Source: Carpediemonas membranifera (Eukaryota; Fornicata). From it: a stretch of 64,000 nt of DNA. Within the stretch, counting starts at the first letter, position 1. Each line of letters begins with the position of its first letter. Made by a program: the position numbers and the translations under genes. This document shows, one piece after another, positions 30,520 to 39,585 of this stretch. Where the stretch lies: assembly GCA_019828565.1 (NCBI GenBank), contig JAHDYR010000062.1, positions 1,178,001-1,242,000 on the forward strand, read 5' to 3'. The notes below the pieces were generated by a model. That model did no database searches and was not told where the DNA came from. It saw nothing but the letters and a program-made list of their open reading frames with translations.

Positions 30520-31953
30520 TCACCATGCCGCAGCCGCTCTCACCTCTGACTCCGCCACCAGCATCCCCAACGCTCTCCGGCCGTCGCGGGCATAGCTCTT
30601 GGCGGCATCCGGGATCGACTCGAAGCTGACCGTGTTCCAGTTCATAAAGGTCTGCATGAGCACGGGCCCGGTCCACAGCGGCGTCAGATAGCCCAGGGAG
30701 TCAAACTTGTACTTCCCCATGATCTTGGTGATCTTGTCGACCAACTTCCGCCCGCCCTCAATGACAACAATAGTCCGGACGGCTTTGGCACTCCCCCCTT
30801 CCCCTTTTCCGGCCCTGATCACCGCTATCTGGCCCAGGACCTTGGGTGTCGAGAACTCCCGGACCCCCGTCTCGGGGTCGGTCCAGCGGGGACAGACGGC
30901 GGCGTTGATTCGAAGGATAAACTGCGAAACTTGTGACTCTGACACAGTCACTGATGTGACGCTCATGACGACGCCCTGTATCCGGTCGCTGCGGACCTTG
31001 GCCAGGGACCGCTGCCACTTCTCATCCACGGTCAGCTTCTGGGCCAGCTGGTGCTCCTCGTGGACCATAATCCGCCGGTCCCGCTCCTCCTTAACCTTCG
31101 CCTCCACCTCTGTCGGGTTGAGTGCCAGTCGGGTCGACAGGATACGCGCCATTGTCACCAGACGGACCCGGGTCTCCGGGGGCGGGTCCAACCCTGCGGC
31201 GACGCGCTGGTCCTTCACCCTGCTCGCCTCGACCCGCTCCATGTGCCGCTTCTTCTTCCGCTCGGCCTTAGTCAACATGGGCGGGAGGGCGACTGGCGGC
31301 CGCATGGCGTGGTCGGGGAGGGTCAGCTGGGGGTGCTGGATCAGGTGTGAGATCCGCATGCCGTTGAACCGGACGGACCAGGGCTGCGTGGACGACTGGG
31401 CGATCGTTGGGGCGGAGGCAATGGAGAGTGCCGAGTCACCCTCGAGGGCACTGACCACCTCGTGGGACGGCACACCGCTATCACAGCGTCTGACGCTGTC
31501 TGTGTACGCCTGTCCACCGAGGAGGAGGGTCTCTGTCCCATCGGCCCAGTGGGACGTGACGACCAGGGGCGAATCCCACCATTCCACGCCCGGGACCTGG
31601 GCCAGGCGGACCTCCATTGGCGCTGTGATGGGTGCCGTGCGTCCTTCCGTGACAGCGGTCTTCGTGCCCTTGGAAAGGACACGTTTGATGTGCGCCTTGG
31701 GCTCTTTTGACAAATACGGGTTCAATGTAGTTTCTCTCTTTCTGACTACGAGCTTATTCCCATCATGATCATAGTAGTTTCCAAGATTATCCATTCCAGC
31801 CACCATATGAGACTCTATGTGGTCAACAATGCGTTCCGGAGCTGATCCTTGCTTTGGAATAAGGAGATCCGAAAGAACAGTCTCCATTCGTGTGCAGAAG
31901 TCATCGACATCGGGCCACTTTCTCGAGGACAGGAGCTCGTAGAGATCGGCCAT
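30520..31953 (-). CDS. PRP3: U4/U6 snRNP protein PRP3
   Basis: 477 residues from ATG 31953 (MADLYELLSSRKWPDVDDF). The PRP3 core is recognisable: LTKAERKKKRHMERVEASRV, DPPPETRVRLVTMARIL, NPTEVEAKVKEERDRR and HEEHQLAQKLTVDEK. The C-terminal domain (DUF1115) follows, with IVVIEGGRKLVDKITKIM. PRP3 holds U4/U6 in the tri-snRNP, which fits a genome with many introns. TAAACTGC (31968-31975), the reversed form of the recurring element, lies 15 nt upstream; on the gene strand it reads GGTGCAGTTTAAGG. The first ATG upstream (31977) overlaps this element and is unlikely to be used. Confidence 0.9.
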   Translation of the reverse strand: MADLYELLSSRKWPDVDDFCTRMETVLSDLLIPKQGSAPERIVDHIESHMVAGMDNLGNYYDHDGNKLVVRKRETTLNPYLSKEPKAHIKRVLSKGTKTAVTEGRTAPITAPMEVRLAQVPGVEWWDSPLVVTSHWADGTETLLLGGQAYTDSVRRCDSGVPSHEVVSALEGDSALSIASAPTIAQSSTQPWSVRFNGMRISHLIQHPQLTLPDHAMRPPVALPPMLTKAERKKKRHMERVEASRVKDQRVAAGLDPPPETRVRLVTMARILSTRLALNPTEVEAKVKEERDRRIMVHEEHQLAQKLTVDEKWQRSLAKVRSDRIQGVVMSVTSVTVSESQVSQFILRINAAVCPRWTDPETGVREFSTPKVLGQIAVIRAGKGEGGSAKAVRTIVVIEGGRKLVDKITKIMGKYKFDSLGYLTPLWTGPVLMQTFMNWNTVSFESIPDAAKSYARDGRRALGMLVAESEVRAAAAW

Positions 31954-31967
31954 GGAGTGATGCCCCT

Positions 31968-31975
31968 TAAACTGC
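31968..31975 (-). promoter_or_regulatory. Putative core promoter element of PRP3
   Basis: GCAGTTTA on the minus strand, 15 nt upstream of the start codon at 31953; flanked by GGT and AGG as in the copies at 2716-2723 and 36952-36959. Confidence 0.45.
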
Positions 31976-31977
31976 AC

Positions 31978-32474
31978 CGGCAGTCCCTGCCTGGGGATGC
32001 CGCCCTACTGGTGCCGGTGTGCCACTATCCTTCGCTCTCCACCTCCTGGCATTCCTGAACTCTGGCAATTGGACATGGATCACTCGACTGACCTCACTCA
32101 TCCCATCTGCTCGATGTGCACTCAGGCATGCTTGAGTGTTGTCGACGCCCCGCTCTACTACTGTGCACCTGGACCGTGTACACCGGCTGACCGGACCAGG
32201 GTGTCCCCAACCCCGTGCTGGCAGTCGAGTAGCACTGTTTCATAAGAACTACTCTTCGCCTGCCTGCATCGCCCCCCAGTTGCACTATCGAGAATCGGTG
32301 CTGGCACATATCTTTCATATCTCTCAGTCAGGTCACCTGAACTGATGTGCCGAGCCTAACAACCCCCTAGTGCCGCTGTTACCACTGTTACCTGGATACC
32401 CGCAGCAACCCCAATGGCCCAACATAGCCAGGATAGCACTGGGAACCCTCTACACTTCCATTGCTCTATCTAGT
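31978..32474. other. Intergenic region, nothing recognised
   Basis: Upstream of PRP3 and downstream of NMT. Short frames only, with no codon bias, and no repeat or RNA signature that I can see. Confidence 0.5.
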
Positions 32475-33746
32475 TTACTGGATGGTGATTCCGACCGCGC
32501 CCGGCTCGATGACGCCCACGTTGTAATTGAAGAAGTAGTAGTGCAGCGCCCCGTCGCCCCTGAGGAAGCCTAGACCCCGCAGGAAGGGCGGCGTGTTGTC
32601 CTGGATGTTCACGGTGTTGAAGACGTGGAAGCCCTCGGCCTTTGCCTTGTGGAGCATTGAGGCGAAGAGCTCGGAGCGGGTGAAGTTGGCGCCGGGCTTG
32701 ACGAACGTGTACCAGTTGTAGGCGGCCTGCAGGAGGACCTCGCCCTCGCCGTTGGCCTTGATCACGGTCGACGGTAGCGAGTAGTAAGAGGCGCAGCCGA
32801 GGACCTCACCCTCCCGCTCAACCACGAAGGCGGAGACCACGCCGGGCCTGCTGAGGAACCAGTGCTGGACCTCGTCCTCGCGGTAGACGGGGTGGACGTT
32901 AAACTGCGCCAGGTAATCGTTGAGAAGCTTCGTCACAGCGGGCACGTCGTCCAGACGGATGGGCCTGAGGTCATCAAGCGGGGCGGGTGCGAGTGCCTGG
33001 CGGTCGATGATGCGCTGCCGGACGTCTGGGTCGTTGGGAACGGACAGGAAGTCGATGTCGATGAGGAATGCAGGGTCGAGGGCGCGGTGGTAGTACGTCG
33101 TCTCGGCAAAGGGCGTGGGGAGGCGGACACCGGCCGTGTAGAAGCCCTGGAAGATGCCGATGAGGTTGGAGCGGCGTGTGATCTCCTTGATGAGGAGGGG
33201 CGCCATACCGGTGGCCCGCAGCGTGTGGTGGACGCACAGGAAGTTGATCTCGGAGCTGACGAACTCAGCGTCGTCCTGATTGACGTGGCAGGTGGTGGGG
33301 ATGGCGCTAATAAAGCCCATGAGCTCGTCACCCTTGTAGATGCACACGTGGAAGTCCTTGCGCCAGCCTGGGGGCGTCAGGGCGTAGCGGAGGAAGGGGA
33401 TTGAGTAGTTGAACCGGAACATGGCGTCCTTGTCCTCGACGTAGTGGTCCCGGAGAAGGGTGTACAGCTTCTTGCACTCGTCGTCGTCGGCGAGGTCAAG
33501 ATCTGCCCAACGCATGCCTTCGGGGAGGTTGTAAGGTTCCTGACGAATCTTCTTCGTCTTAGCGTCTTCAAGGCTTCCCTTTTGCAGCTTCTTGGCATCA
33601 TCAACCGTCTGAGCGACGGGCTGCTCGTTCCAGAACTTGTGCTGCTTGGTATCAGCCTTCTCAGCTTCAGGTTCCATAAGGGAGTCAAGTGCTTCGCGAA
33701 CGCTCTTCTCTTCGGGCATATCTGGGTCAGGCAGATTTTGTGCCAT
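32475..33746 (-). CDS. NMT: Glycylpeptide N-tetradecanoyltransferase (N-myristoyltransferase)
   Basis: 423 residues from ATG 33746 (MAQNLPDPDMPEEKS). Signature stretches are EPYNLPEGMRWADLDL, EINFLCVHHTLRATGMAPLLI (myristoyl-CoA and oxyanion region KxLRxKRLAPVLI in other species) and FYTAGVRLPTP. The C-terminal half has SYYSLPSTVI and NWYTFVKPG. The enzyme transfers myristate to N-terminal glycines of proteins such as ARF and some kinases. The family usually ends with a catalytic carboxylate at the last residue; here the chain ends GITIQ, so the final carboxylate is available though the usual LL is replaced. The N-terminal 90 residues are polar and probably disordered. Confidence 0.95.
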   Translation of the reverse strand: MAQNLPDPDMPEEKSVREALDSLMEPEAEKADTKQHKFWNEQPVAQTVDDAKKLQKGSLEDAKTKKIRQEPYNLPEGMRWADLDLADDDECKKLYTLLRDHYVEDKDAMFRFNYSIPFLRYALTPPGWRKDFHVCIYKGDELMGFISAIPTTCHVNQDDAEFVSSEINFLCVHHTLRATGMAPLLIKEITRRSNLIGIFQGFYTAGVRLPTPFAETTYYHRALDPAFLIDIDFLSVPNDPDVRQRIIDRQALAPAPLDDLRPIRLDDVPAVTKLLNDYLAQFNVHPVYREDEVQHWFLSRPGVVSAFVVEREGEVLGCASYYSLPSTVIKANGEGEVLLQAAYNWYTFVKPGANFTRSELFASMLHKAKAEGFHVFNTVNIQDNTPPFLRGLGFLRGDGALHYYFFNYNVGVIEPGAVGITIQ

Positions 33747-33960
33747 AAAATGCGGTGGCACACCTGGTAATGCATTCGTCGGTCAGCAAGGTCTACAAGG
33801 CTCTAGTGACCATTAGAACGTGTCTGGGCGTTTCTCCAAACTTTTTTGGAATCTTTACTGTCGGCCGAGAAGACAAATCTCGGCTCTTGCCTGCAGGTTT
33901 AACATAATCGAGAGATCCAGAGATATGTTCCAGGGAGCATCTAAACTTCATCTAGCCCCC

Positions 33961-36075
33961 TCAGAGCGCGCTCTCCTCCCACTCGTCGCTCTCACTGAGG
34001 AACAGCGAGTCGTCGGACACCGGCGTCAATGGCGACAGTGGCGACTTCGACGGGCTTGGCGCATGTCTGTTCGGTGGTTGTGTACCTGGTACAGAGGACG
34101 CCGTGAGCGGGGCGGGCGGCAGGCGGGCGGGTGGATCGGCGCCCTTGGTATTCTCCCCCCAGCCCTTTGCGGTCGTCCGCGTCATCGCCTGGGCGTCTGG
34201 CGGCTGGTATGAAGTCGCCACGAGGGGCATTGGTACGGACGCCTCGAGGGTTGCGGCCAGTGGCGACTCAGTGGCACTCTCGCCATGCTTGGCTGGCTCG
34301 GGTGTCGACTCCTCGGACTCGGCCGTCGATGCGGCCAGAGCCGCTGTCTCGGGCTCAGTGACCCCCTTCTCGGGCAGGGTCAGCTTCACGGTCTTCTTGC
34401 TGGCCGGCTGGGTCGACGGCATGCTCAGCTTGGTGCCGATAACAAGGGGCTTAATGCTGGTCAGCGGCTTCAGCACCGGTGCGTCCACTGGCAGGGGGAG
34501 GTGATGGCCGAAGAGGGGCCGGCCGACCTTGAGCTTGAGAGTCTGAGCGCGCTGCTTCCTGGCAACCTCCGCCTCGTTGTCGGAGAGATCCGAGGACAGC
34601 TCCGCGTCGGACTCCTCTGCAGGGGGCTCAGGCTTCGACTCAGCCTTCGACTCGAGTTTAACCTCGGCCTCGGGCGCAGGCTCTTCGGGCGAGGGCTTAG
34701 CGGGGTCGACCTCGGGGACAGGCCTGGTTGCAATTGCGGCCATATCCTCGAGCTCAGCCATCGTCTCAGCCCTTTCAGACTCCTTCGCCTCTTCTTTTGC
34801 CTCAGCCTCGTCCGACTCGACCAACGTGGACTCCGGCGTGAGAACTGGCGCCTCTGGTGTCATCGCCTCATCCCGTGACTCCACCGTTTGAGTCAGCCCC
34901 GAACGATCTGACACCGCCACTGTCTCGACCGGCTCTTCCACAACGATTGTCTTCGCCAACCCGTGTGCCGGCCTCGACTCTGGTCTCGTCCCGGGAACCC
35001 TCGACTCCGGCATCCCGACCTTGAGCGACTGTGCCATCATTGTCGACGCCATGTCCTCGGTGGCCGACTCAGGCGACTGTACGGAGTCAGTGTATTCCAA
35101 GTCGTCGTCGAACGTGTCCAGAGTCTGGGCCCCTGCCCTGCTCGTCTCGTCGCTCACCATCGATTCAGTCTCTGATATAGCATCTGTATCTGGCGACGTG
35201 GGCATTCTTACCGACTTCGCGACAGTCCTGGCTGGCCCCGAGACGTACTGGCTCTCCACCAGCGGTCTCTCGGCCAGAAGCTTCCCCAGGTCGCCCTTCA
35301 GATTCTCTCTCTGCGGCAATTCCCGGTGGCTTCCCGCCATCTCCAGCAACTGACTCAGCCCAAGAGTGCCGGTCGGCCCGAACTGCACCCCGAACTCGAC
35401 TGCAGGCCCGCGGTTCATGTCGTGGCGGTACTGTCGGGCAAAGTGGGCATGGGCCGACCTGGACTCGTCAGTGTCATGTGGGTACTGGCTTGCATACTTG
35501 GGGTCGGAGTGTCGGTCGCAGTGCTCGAGCATGAACTTGATGGTTTCAAAGCGCTTCGAGCAGACGCCGCAGGGGTATGCGGCAGACTCCATTGCATGCA
35601 GCTGGGCCTCAAGGTCATTGAGTCGCCTCCGCTGTGCCTTGACCTTGCGCCTCAGTGTCGTATTCTCATCCTTGAGCTTCTCCCGGGCCCGATCAGACGC
35701 ACCGAGCTTGTGTGTAGCTTCCGCAAGCTCTGCTGCCTGGTTCTGTGCGAGCGGGGCGAGGTACTGGACGACGCACTGGGCGGTGCGGTAGAAGAGTCGC
35801 AGGTTGGCGTAGTGGTCGTCGAGGGAGCCGTAGATGCTCTGCTCGGGGTCCCCGTAGGCTATGTCATTGATCACGTTGCTAAATGCTGGCGTATCCTCGG
35901 CAAACATCGCTCCAGCATTGAATATGGCCTCGACGTTGAAGCTTGCGAGGTTCTCCCACATGACTGCTTCATTGGGAGCATCGAATAGGACTTGCGAGCT
36001 CACAGCCTCCTTTGTTGCATCGAATAAGGCATCTGTATCGTCCTGTGAGCTGTGTCTGCGCCGATTCCTACTCAT
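33961..36075 (-). CDS. DZIP1/Iguana-like ciliary protein
   Basis: 704 residues from ATG 36075. The N-terminal 190 residues match the Dzip-like N-terminal region: WENLASFNVEAIF, a helical segment ending RLFYRTAQCVVQYLAPLAQN, a coiled coil (LKDENTTLRRKVKAQRRRLN) and one C2H2 finger at about 168-190 (CGVCSKRFETIKFMLEHCDRH). The remaining 500 residues are acidic, Glu/Ser/Ala/Pro-rich and low in complexity. DZIP1 works at the ciliary transition zone and basal body and affects ciliogenesis. With kinesin-9 and the MAK/ICK kinase it shows a flagellate. The disordered tail differs from animal homologues and is not alignable by eye. Confidence 0.75.
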   Translation of the reverse strand: MSRNRRRHSSQDDTDALFDATKEAVSSQVLFDAPNEAVMWENLASFNVEAIFNAGAMFAEDTPAFSNVINDIAYGDPEQSIYGSLDDHYANLRLFYRTAQCVVQYLAPLAQNQAAELAEATHKLGASDRAREKLKDENTTLRRKVKAQRRRLNDLEAQLHAMESAAYPCGVCSKRFETIKFMLEHCDRHSDPKYASQYPHDTDESRSAHAHFARQYRHDMNRGPAVEFGVQFGPTGTLGLSQLLEMAGSHRELPQRENLKGDLGKLLAERPLVESQYVSGPARTVAKSVRMPTSPDTDAISETESMVSDETSRAGAQTLDTFDDDLEYTDSVQSPESATEDMASTMMAQSLKVGMPESRVPGTRPESRPAHGLAKTIVVEEPVETVAVSDRSGLTQTVESRDEAMTPEAPVLTPESTLVESDEAEAKEEAKESERAETMAELEDMAAIATRPVPEVDPAKPSPEEPAPEAEVKLESKAESKPEPPAEESDAELSSDLSDNEAEVARKQRAQTLKLKVGRPLFGHHLPLPVDAPVLKPLTSIKPLVIGTKLSMPSTQPASKKTVKLTLPEKGVTEPETAALAASTAESEESTPEPAKHGESATESPLAATLEASVPMPLVATSYQPPDAQAMTRTTAKGWGENTKGADPPARLPPAPLTASSVPGTQPPNRHAPSPSKSPLSPLTPVSDDSLFLSESDEWEESAL

Positions 36076-36166
36076 CGCGATCGTTCGCAAAATCGTCAGA
36101 ATTCTCGGAAACTCGTGACCGCCATTTCACGCTGGTCGCACAGCCTACGCAAAGGATTTATGGTAC

Positions 36167-36920
36167 TTACTCCTTCTTCTTGTCGCCAGAGGACTTAGCC
36201 TCACCATTGGCCTCGCCGGCGGCCTCAGCGGTGGGCTCAGCCTGCATCTTGGCGGCCTGGGGCTGCTTCTTGAAGCGCATCATGATGAAGGACATCGCAG
36301 ACATCATGATGGCGGGGAGCATGCGCTGGAGCATGGACTGGGGGGGACGAGTGGGGGCCTTGTTGAGGGCAGAGACGGCGGTCATCTCGCCGTCCTTGAG
36401 GAGGATGAGCTCGGCAGCGTTGGCACCGACAGCGACAACAATGGCGTCGTCATAGCCGGGGATCTCGATGTTAGCCTTGAAGAGGCCCGACTTGGCCTGC
36501 TCGAAGGAGAAGGTGGTGAACTCCTCGAAGTCCTCGTCGGCGGGGGCCTCCTCGGTGTACTCAGCGACGGACATGACGCAGTTGAGGTCCTCCTCGACAG
36601 CGATCTTGATGTACTTCTGGTTAGAGATCTCGCCAGTCTCGTTGAGGAAGATCTGGCCAGAGAGGGTGCCGTTGACGCCAGTCAGAGCGAGGGTGTAGTA
36701 CTCCTCAGCCTCAGCGTCGACAGGGATGAGCCACTCACCCTTAAAGAAATCAAAAGCCTTGAACTTCTGGCCCTTGCCACCAGGGGGCATGCAGAAAACA
36801 GAGGCCACGAGGCATGCAACCAAAATAAAACGGACAAAGGAGGTACTGTGTCAGGAATAGGGGGAAGCGCCAATGGAAAACATAAATTGGCGAGCAGTAG
36901 AATACAAACGCGGAGGACAT
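36167..36920 (-). CDS. Type I ER membrane protein with KKXX-like tail, unknown family
   Basis: Exon 1 is only 11 nt (36920-36910, ATG TCC TCC GC); a 64-nt intron (GTTTGT..CTGACACAG) follows, then 36845-36167; 229 residues. Splicing is needed to supply the ATG and gives the signal peptide MSSATSFVRFILVACLVASV. The luminal part is acidic with possible N-glycosylation sites (NGT, NET). One membrane stretch lies near SMLQRMLPAIMMSAMSFIMM, and the tail ends KKKE, a dilysine retrieval signal. I do not recognise the family; an EMC-type or chaperone role would be a guess. The gene shares a 66-bp upstream sequence with the kinase gene at 50.7 kb. Confidence 0.75.
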
Positions 36921-36951
36921 GCTCACAATGCTTCTCGATCAATCTCTCGGC

Positions 36952-36959
36952 TAAACTGC
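36952..36959 (-). promoter_or_regulatory. Putative core promoter element of the ER protein gene
   Basis: On the minus strand ATTCGCAGTTTAGCC, 32 nt upstream of the ATG at 36920. The ATTCGCAG part lies exactly 8 nt downstream of the 66-bp repeat, the same spacing as at 50.6 kb. Confidence 0.5.
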
Positions 36960-36971
36960 GAATGACTCTCG

Positions 36972-37037
36972 TGAAGTCTGCTATAGACGATTGAGAGTCC
37001 TACTTTACTGCTTGCACTGTGCACTCTATGATACTTC
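36972..37037 (-). repeat. 66-bp sequence identical to 50561-50626 (inverted in the window)
   Basis: The reverse complement of these 66 bp is identical, base for base, to 50561-50626. Both copies lie in the same orientation relative to the gene they precede, 12 nt before the core-like element. The first bases on the gene strand are GAAGTATCATAGAGTGCACA. It is noncoding. Confidence 0.9.
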
Positions 37038-37269
37038 ATCTCGACCAAGAGCTGTGGCGGAACACGCTCATCACAGCCCTCGTCCCTACGACGGACAGGG
37101 CGTATCGACCTCGGCAACACCAGATAATGACACCGACATCGGACACCAAGTCGCATGGTTAAGTTGCAGAGGAACAGGCGATGGGTTCTAGGATCAGGGC
37201 ATAGAAACACCCAAATCTGCATCAAGACATCCCTCTGCCGATGTCTCGAAACGGACAGTAAAGTGGCAT

Positions 37270-37776
37270 TTACGCGAGGAGCGACTGGTGGAACTGGGTG
37301 GCGACCACACGAGCGCGAGAGTTGACATCGAGCTTCATTTCCGAGATCTCCTTGTCGATTTCCTCGAGGAACTGGACGACGAAGTTGACAACCTTGGCCC
37401 GGGCCTTGGCCTCGACGTGCTTGTTCTCGATCAAAAGAGAGATGGAGTACCCCTCAACGGGCACACGGCGGAGGATGCCGAACATCTCAGCACGCTTCAT
37501 GAGCCAGGAGCAGAACTTGTCGACGAGGATGCGGTCTATTTCATCAAGGAACTTCAGCTTGATGCTGATGCGCACAGAGTTCACAGATGGCTCAATAAAG
37601 ACCTTCTCGTGAATAGTGCGGCAGATAGTGACGGGATTGAGGATCAGCTCGGGGTTCATCCTGGTCTCCACCTCTGGCTTGTTGTGACGCTCCACAATCT
37701 GGCTGGGGAAGTTTTCAATGCAGAGAGCTGCGTCCAGTGTCTCCCTAACTGTCTGGATAAAGGCTTGCTTGTTCAT
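37270..37776 (-). CDS. ARPC4: Arp2/3 complex subunit 4 (ARPC4, p20)
   Basis: 168 residues, exactly the family length. Nearly every conserved block is present: [66 protein letters not shown] and [24 protein letters not shown]4 with ARPC2 forms the core of the Arp2/3 complex, which nucleates branched actin. The start at 37776 (MNKQAF) is the ATG that gives the family N-terminus; the frame remains open further upstream but with unrelated residues. Giardia lacks Arp2/3, so this is an ancestral feature kept here, consistent with phagocytic feeding. Confidence 0.97.
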   Translation of the reverse strand: MNKQAFIQTVRETLDAALCIENFPSQIVERHNKPEVETRMNPELILNPVTICRTIHEKVFIEPSVNSVRISIKLKFLDEIDRILVDKFCSWLMKRAEMFGILRRVPVEGYSISLLIENKHVEAKARAKVVNFVVQFLEEIDKEISEMKLDVNSRARVVATQFHQSLLA

Positions 37777-38050
37777 CGCTGCTTCTGCCGCCCAATAGCC
37801 GTTGGTTGTGTTGTACGAATTTAAGGATGCCAAGAATTTTGGGCTTCGTTGTCTTCGAATGCAGCTGACAGTTCTCGAGCATGTCGCCTTCGAGCGCCGG
37901 AACACCAGGCCGTCATCTTCTGTATCCTGTATTTGTTTTCATGACCGAGAAGAAGGTGTAACACAGGCATGCGGGTTTAATGACAAGTCCAGTGCAGGGT
38001 TGTCAAGGATATGATATCATGCTCATAGACGGGCAAGGGCCAGCTCTCGT

Positions 38051-38323
38051 TCATCCCTCAACTGCAGCTTCGTCGGCCTCGGCAGCCTTTCGTGCCAGCA
38101 TTTTCTCGTTGTCAGTGCACTCAGCATCCCTTTGGATTAATCTTTGCAATGCATCGCCAAGTGGTATCATTTCCTCTTCGGGAATGTCCGTTACTTCTCT
38201 CCCCGTGGCCACTAACCGGTCAATCGTATAGTTCAAGCTGCAGCGCAACTGGTTGATATCATCGGAGCCAGTAGCCTCTAGTAGCAGTAGTTTTAGGTTC
38301 TTTAGCGCTTCTTCTGCAGACAT
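38051..38323 (-). CDS. Small helical hypothetical protein
   Basis: 90 residues from ATG 38323, acidic and almost wholly helical (SAEEALKNLKLLLLEATGSD; IPLGDALQRLIQRDAECTDN). The frame stands in its own interval, has plausible codon use and ends in an alanine/glutamate-rich tail. No family recognised. It may be a small subunit of a larger complex, but there is nothing in the sequence to say which. Confidence 0.5.
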   Translation of the reverse strand: MSAEEALKNLKLLLLEATGSDDINQLRCSLNYTIDRLVATGREVTDIPEEEMIPLGDALQRLIQRDAECTDNEKMLARKAAEADEAAVEG

Positions 38324-38502
38324 CAAGACGGCTTACGGTCTATTTGCGTGATAACGCTGATGGCGCAAAATTCTCTTCTAAAGCTGCGACTCCAGACGCC
38401 ATCGCCCAGAGGACAGCAGCCGACCTGCTGCCACGCTATGGTCCAGTTCCAATGCTTTCTTGTCCTTTTACGAGATGATGCCCAATATCGAGAGAGTGAT
38501 AA

Positions 38503-39210
38503 TCAGAAGGGATGCCCCGGGCCGGAGCAGCCCCCCTTTTGCTTCAGCCGGTGAATAAAGTTCTGGCACTGGCGAAGGGAAGGAAGGTCGGCCCCGGGCA
38601 TCATTTCTGCTAGATCTTTGAGGACCCGCGATGGCTTCTTCCCCTCGCCAATGGCTAGCTCGCAGATGGCGACCTTAATGTTTGCTGGGATCCCCCTGCG
38701 GGCCGGCTTCGGTGCGATCTGGGGGTGAGTGCCTGCTGTGTCCTTGTGTACAATGTGGCGGAGGTCGCAGTAGATGTAGCGGCACTCGAGCGTGCAGTCG
38801 GGCTCGTTGCACTGGCACTTATAGCGCAGGCACATGATCGGGTGCCCGTCTGCACACATAGTACACGATACACGGTCGGACGCTTTCGCCAGCCATGTGG
38901 TGAGGCCCGAGTCCTTGTGCTGGCGGATGGCGAAGCGAACATCATCTTCTGCCCAGCTCTCTATGTTCAATTGGCTAGTAATATCAGTTGAAACCCACGG
39001 TTTGCCCGATATAGTGGGTTCTATGTCCAAGTCATCGTTTGAGCCGGGCAGCTGGTCGTTGCCGATGGGCTTGGTTATTGGTTTAGACCATCTCCGCCCG
39101 TCGACGATCAGCTTTCGACTTAGCTTCGCTTTGCGCATCTGTTTCGCCTTAAATGCAATAAGTTTCGCGTCATCGGCCTTCAGGGGCTCTGAATTGATGT
39201 TGAGCCCCAT
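38503..39210 (-). CDS. MULE/FAR1-type DNA-binding region without transposase core
   Basis: 235 residues from ATG 39210. A cysteine-rich block (SCTMCADGHPIMCLRYKCQC, then CTLECRYIYC) is followed by H-x-THP and a helical region IPANIKVAICELAIGEGKKP, SLRQCQNFIHRLKQK. This order is like the N-terminal zinc-binding and helix-turn-helix part of Mutator-like (MULE) transposases, where a WRKY/FLYWCH-like finger precedes the RNase H-fold core. The core is absent: the frame stops right after the helical part. It could be a truncated element or a domesticated transcription factor. I saw no terminal inverted repeats. Codon use is like that of neighbours. Confidence 0.55.
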   Translation of the reverse strand: MGLNINSEPLKADDAKLIAFKAKQMRKAKLSRKLIVDGRRWSKPITKPIGNDQLPGSNDDLDIEPTISGKPWVSTDITSQLNIESWAEDDVRFAIRQHKDSGLTTWLAKASDRVSCTMCADGHPIMCLRYKCQCNEPDCTLECRYIYCDLRHIVHKDTAGTHPQIAPKPARRGIPANIKVAICELAIGEGKKPSRVLKDLAEMMPGADLPSLRQCQNFIHRLKQKGGCSGPGHPF

Positions 39211-39585
39211 ACGGTGGTTGTTTCTTCGACTGAGTCCCGCCGAGTCTGTCTCAATATCTGGATGTCATCTAGCAGATCTTCTCAGCCTGGATGGATTGCC
39301 TGAGTCCAGCTTACTGCCACTGCTGTCTCCCGGCGTGTGGTGTCGACTTGCACTCGACTCAAGTCAAGTCATGGACGATGAATGGATGGTATTCACGGTG
39401 GTTAGACGGGGTGCCGGCACCATGTGATGTGATCTCGGCGGACAATGCAATCCACAGCCTCGGGTTGGGTAAAACTCGCTTCTTTTGCCGGAACTCAAAA
39501 TCGTCTCATTCACAAGATTGAGCCAAATCGCTCGATAACACTCACTTTAATCAATCAAAAAGCAATCAACACCAGGGCACTCCCC
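39211..39585. other. Intergenic region, nothing recognised
   Basis: AT-richer spacer between the MULE-like gene start and the YqeC stop. No frame with codon bias and no terminal repeat matching the other side of the MULE-like gene was noticed. Confidence 0.5.
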
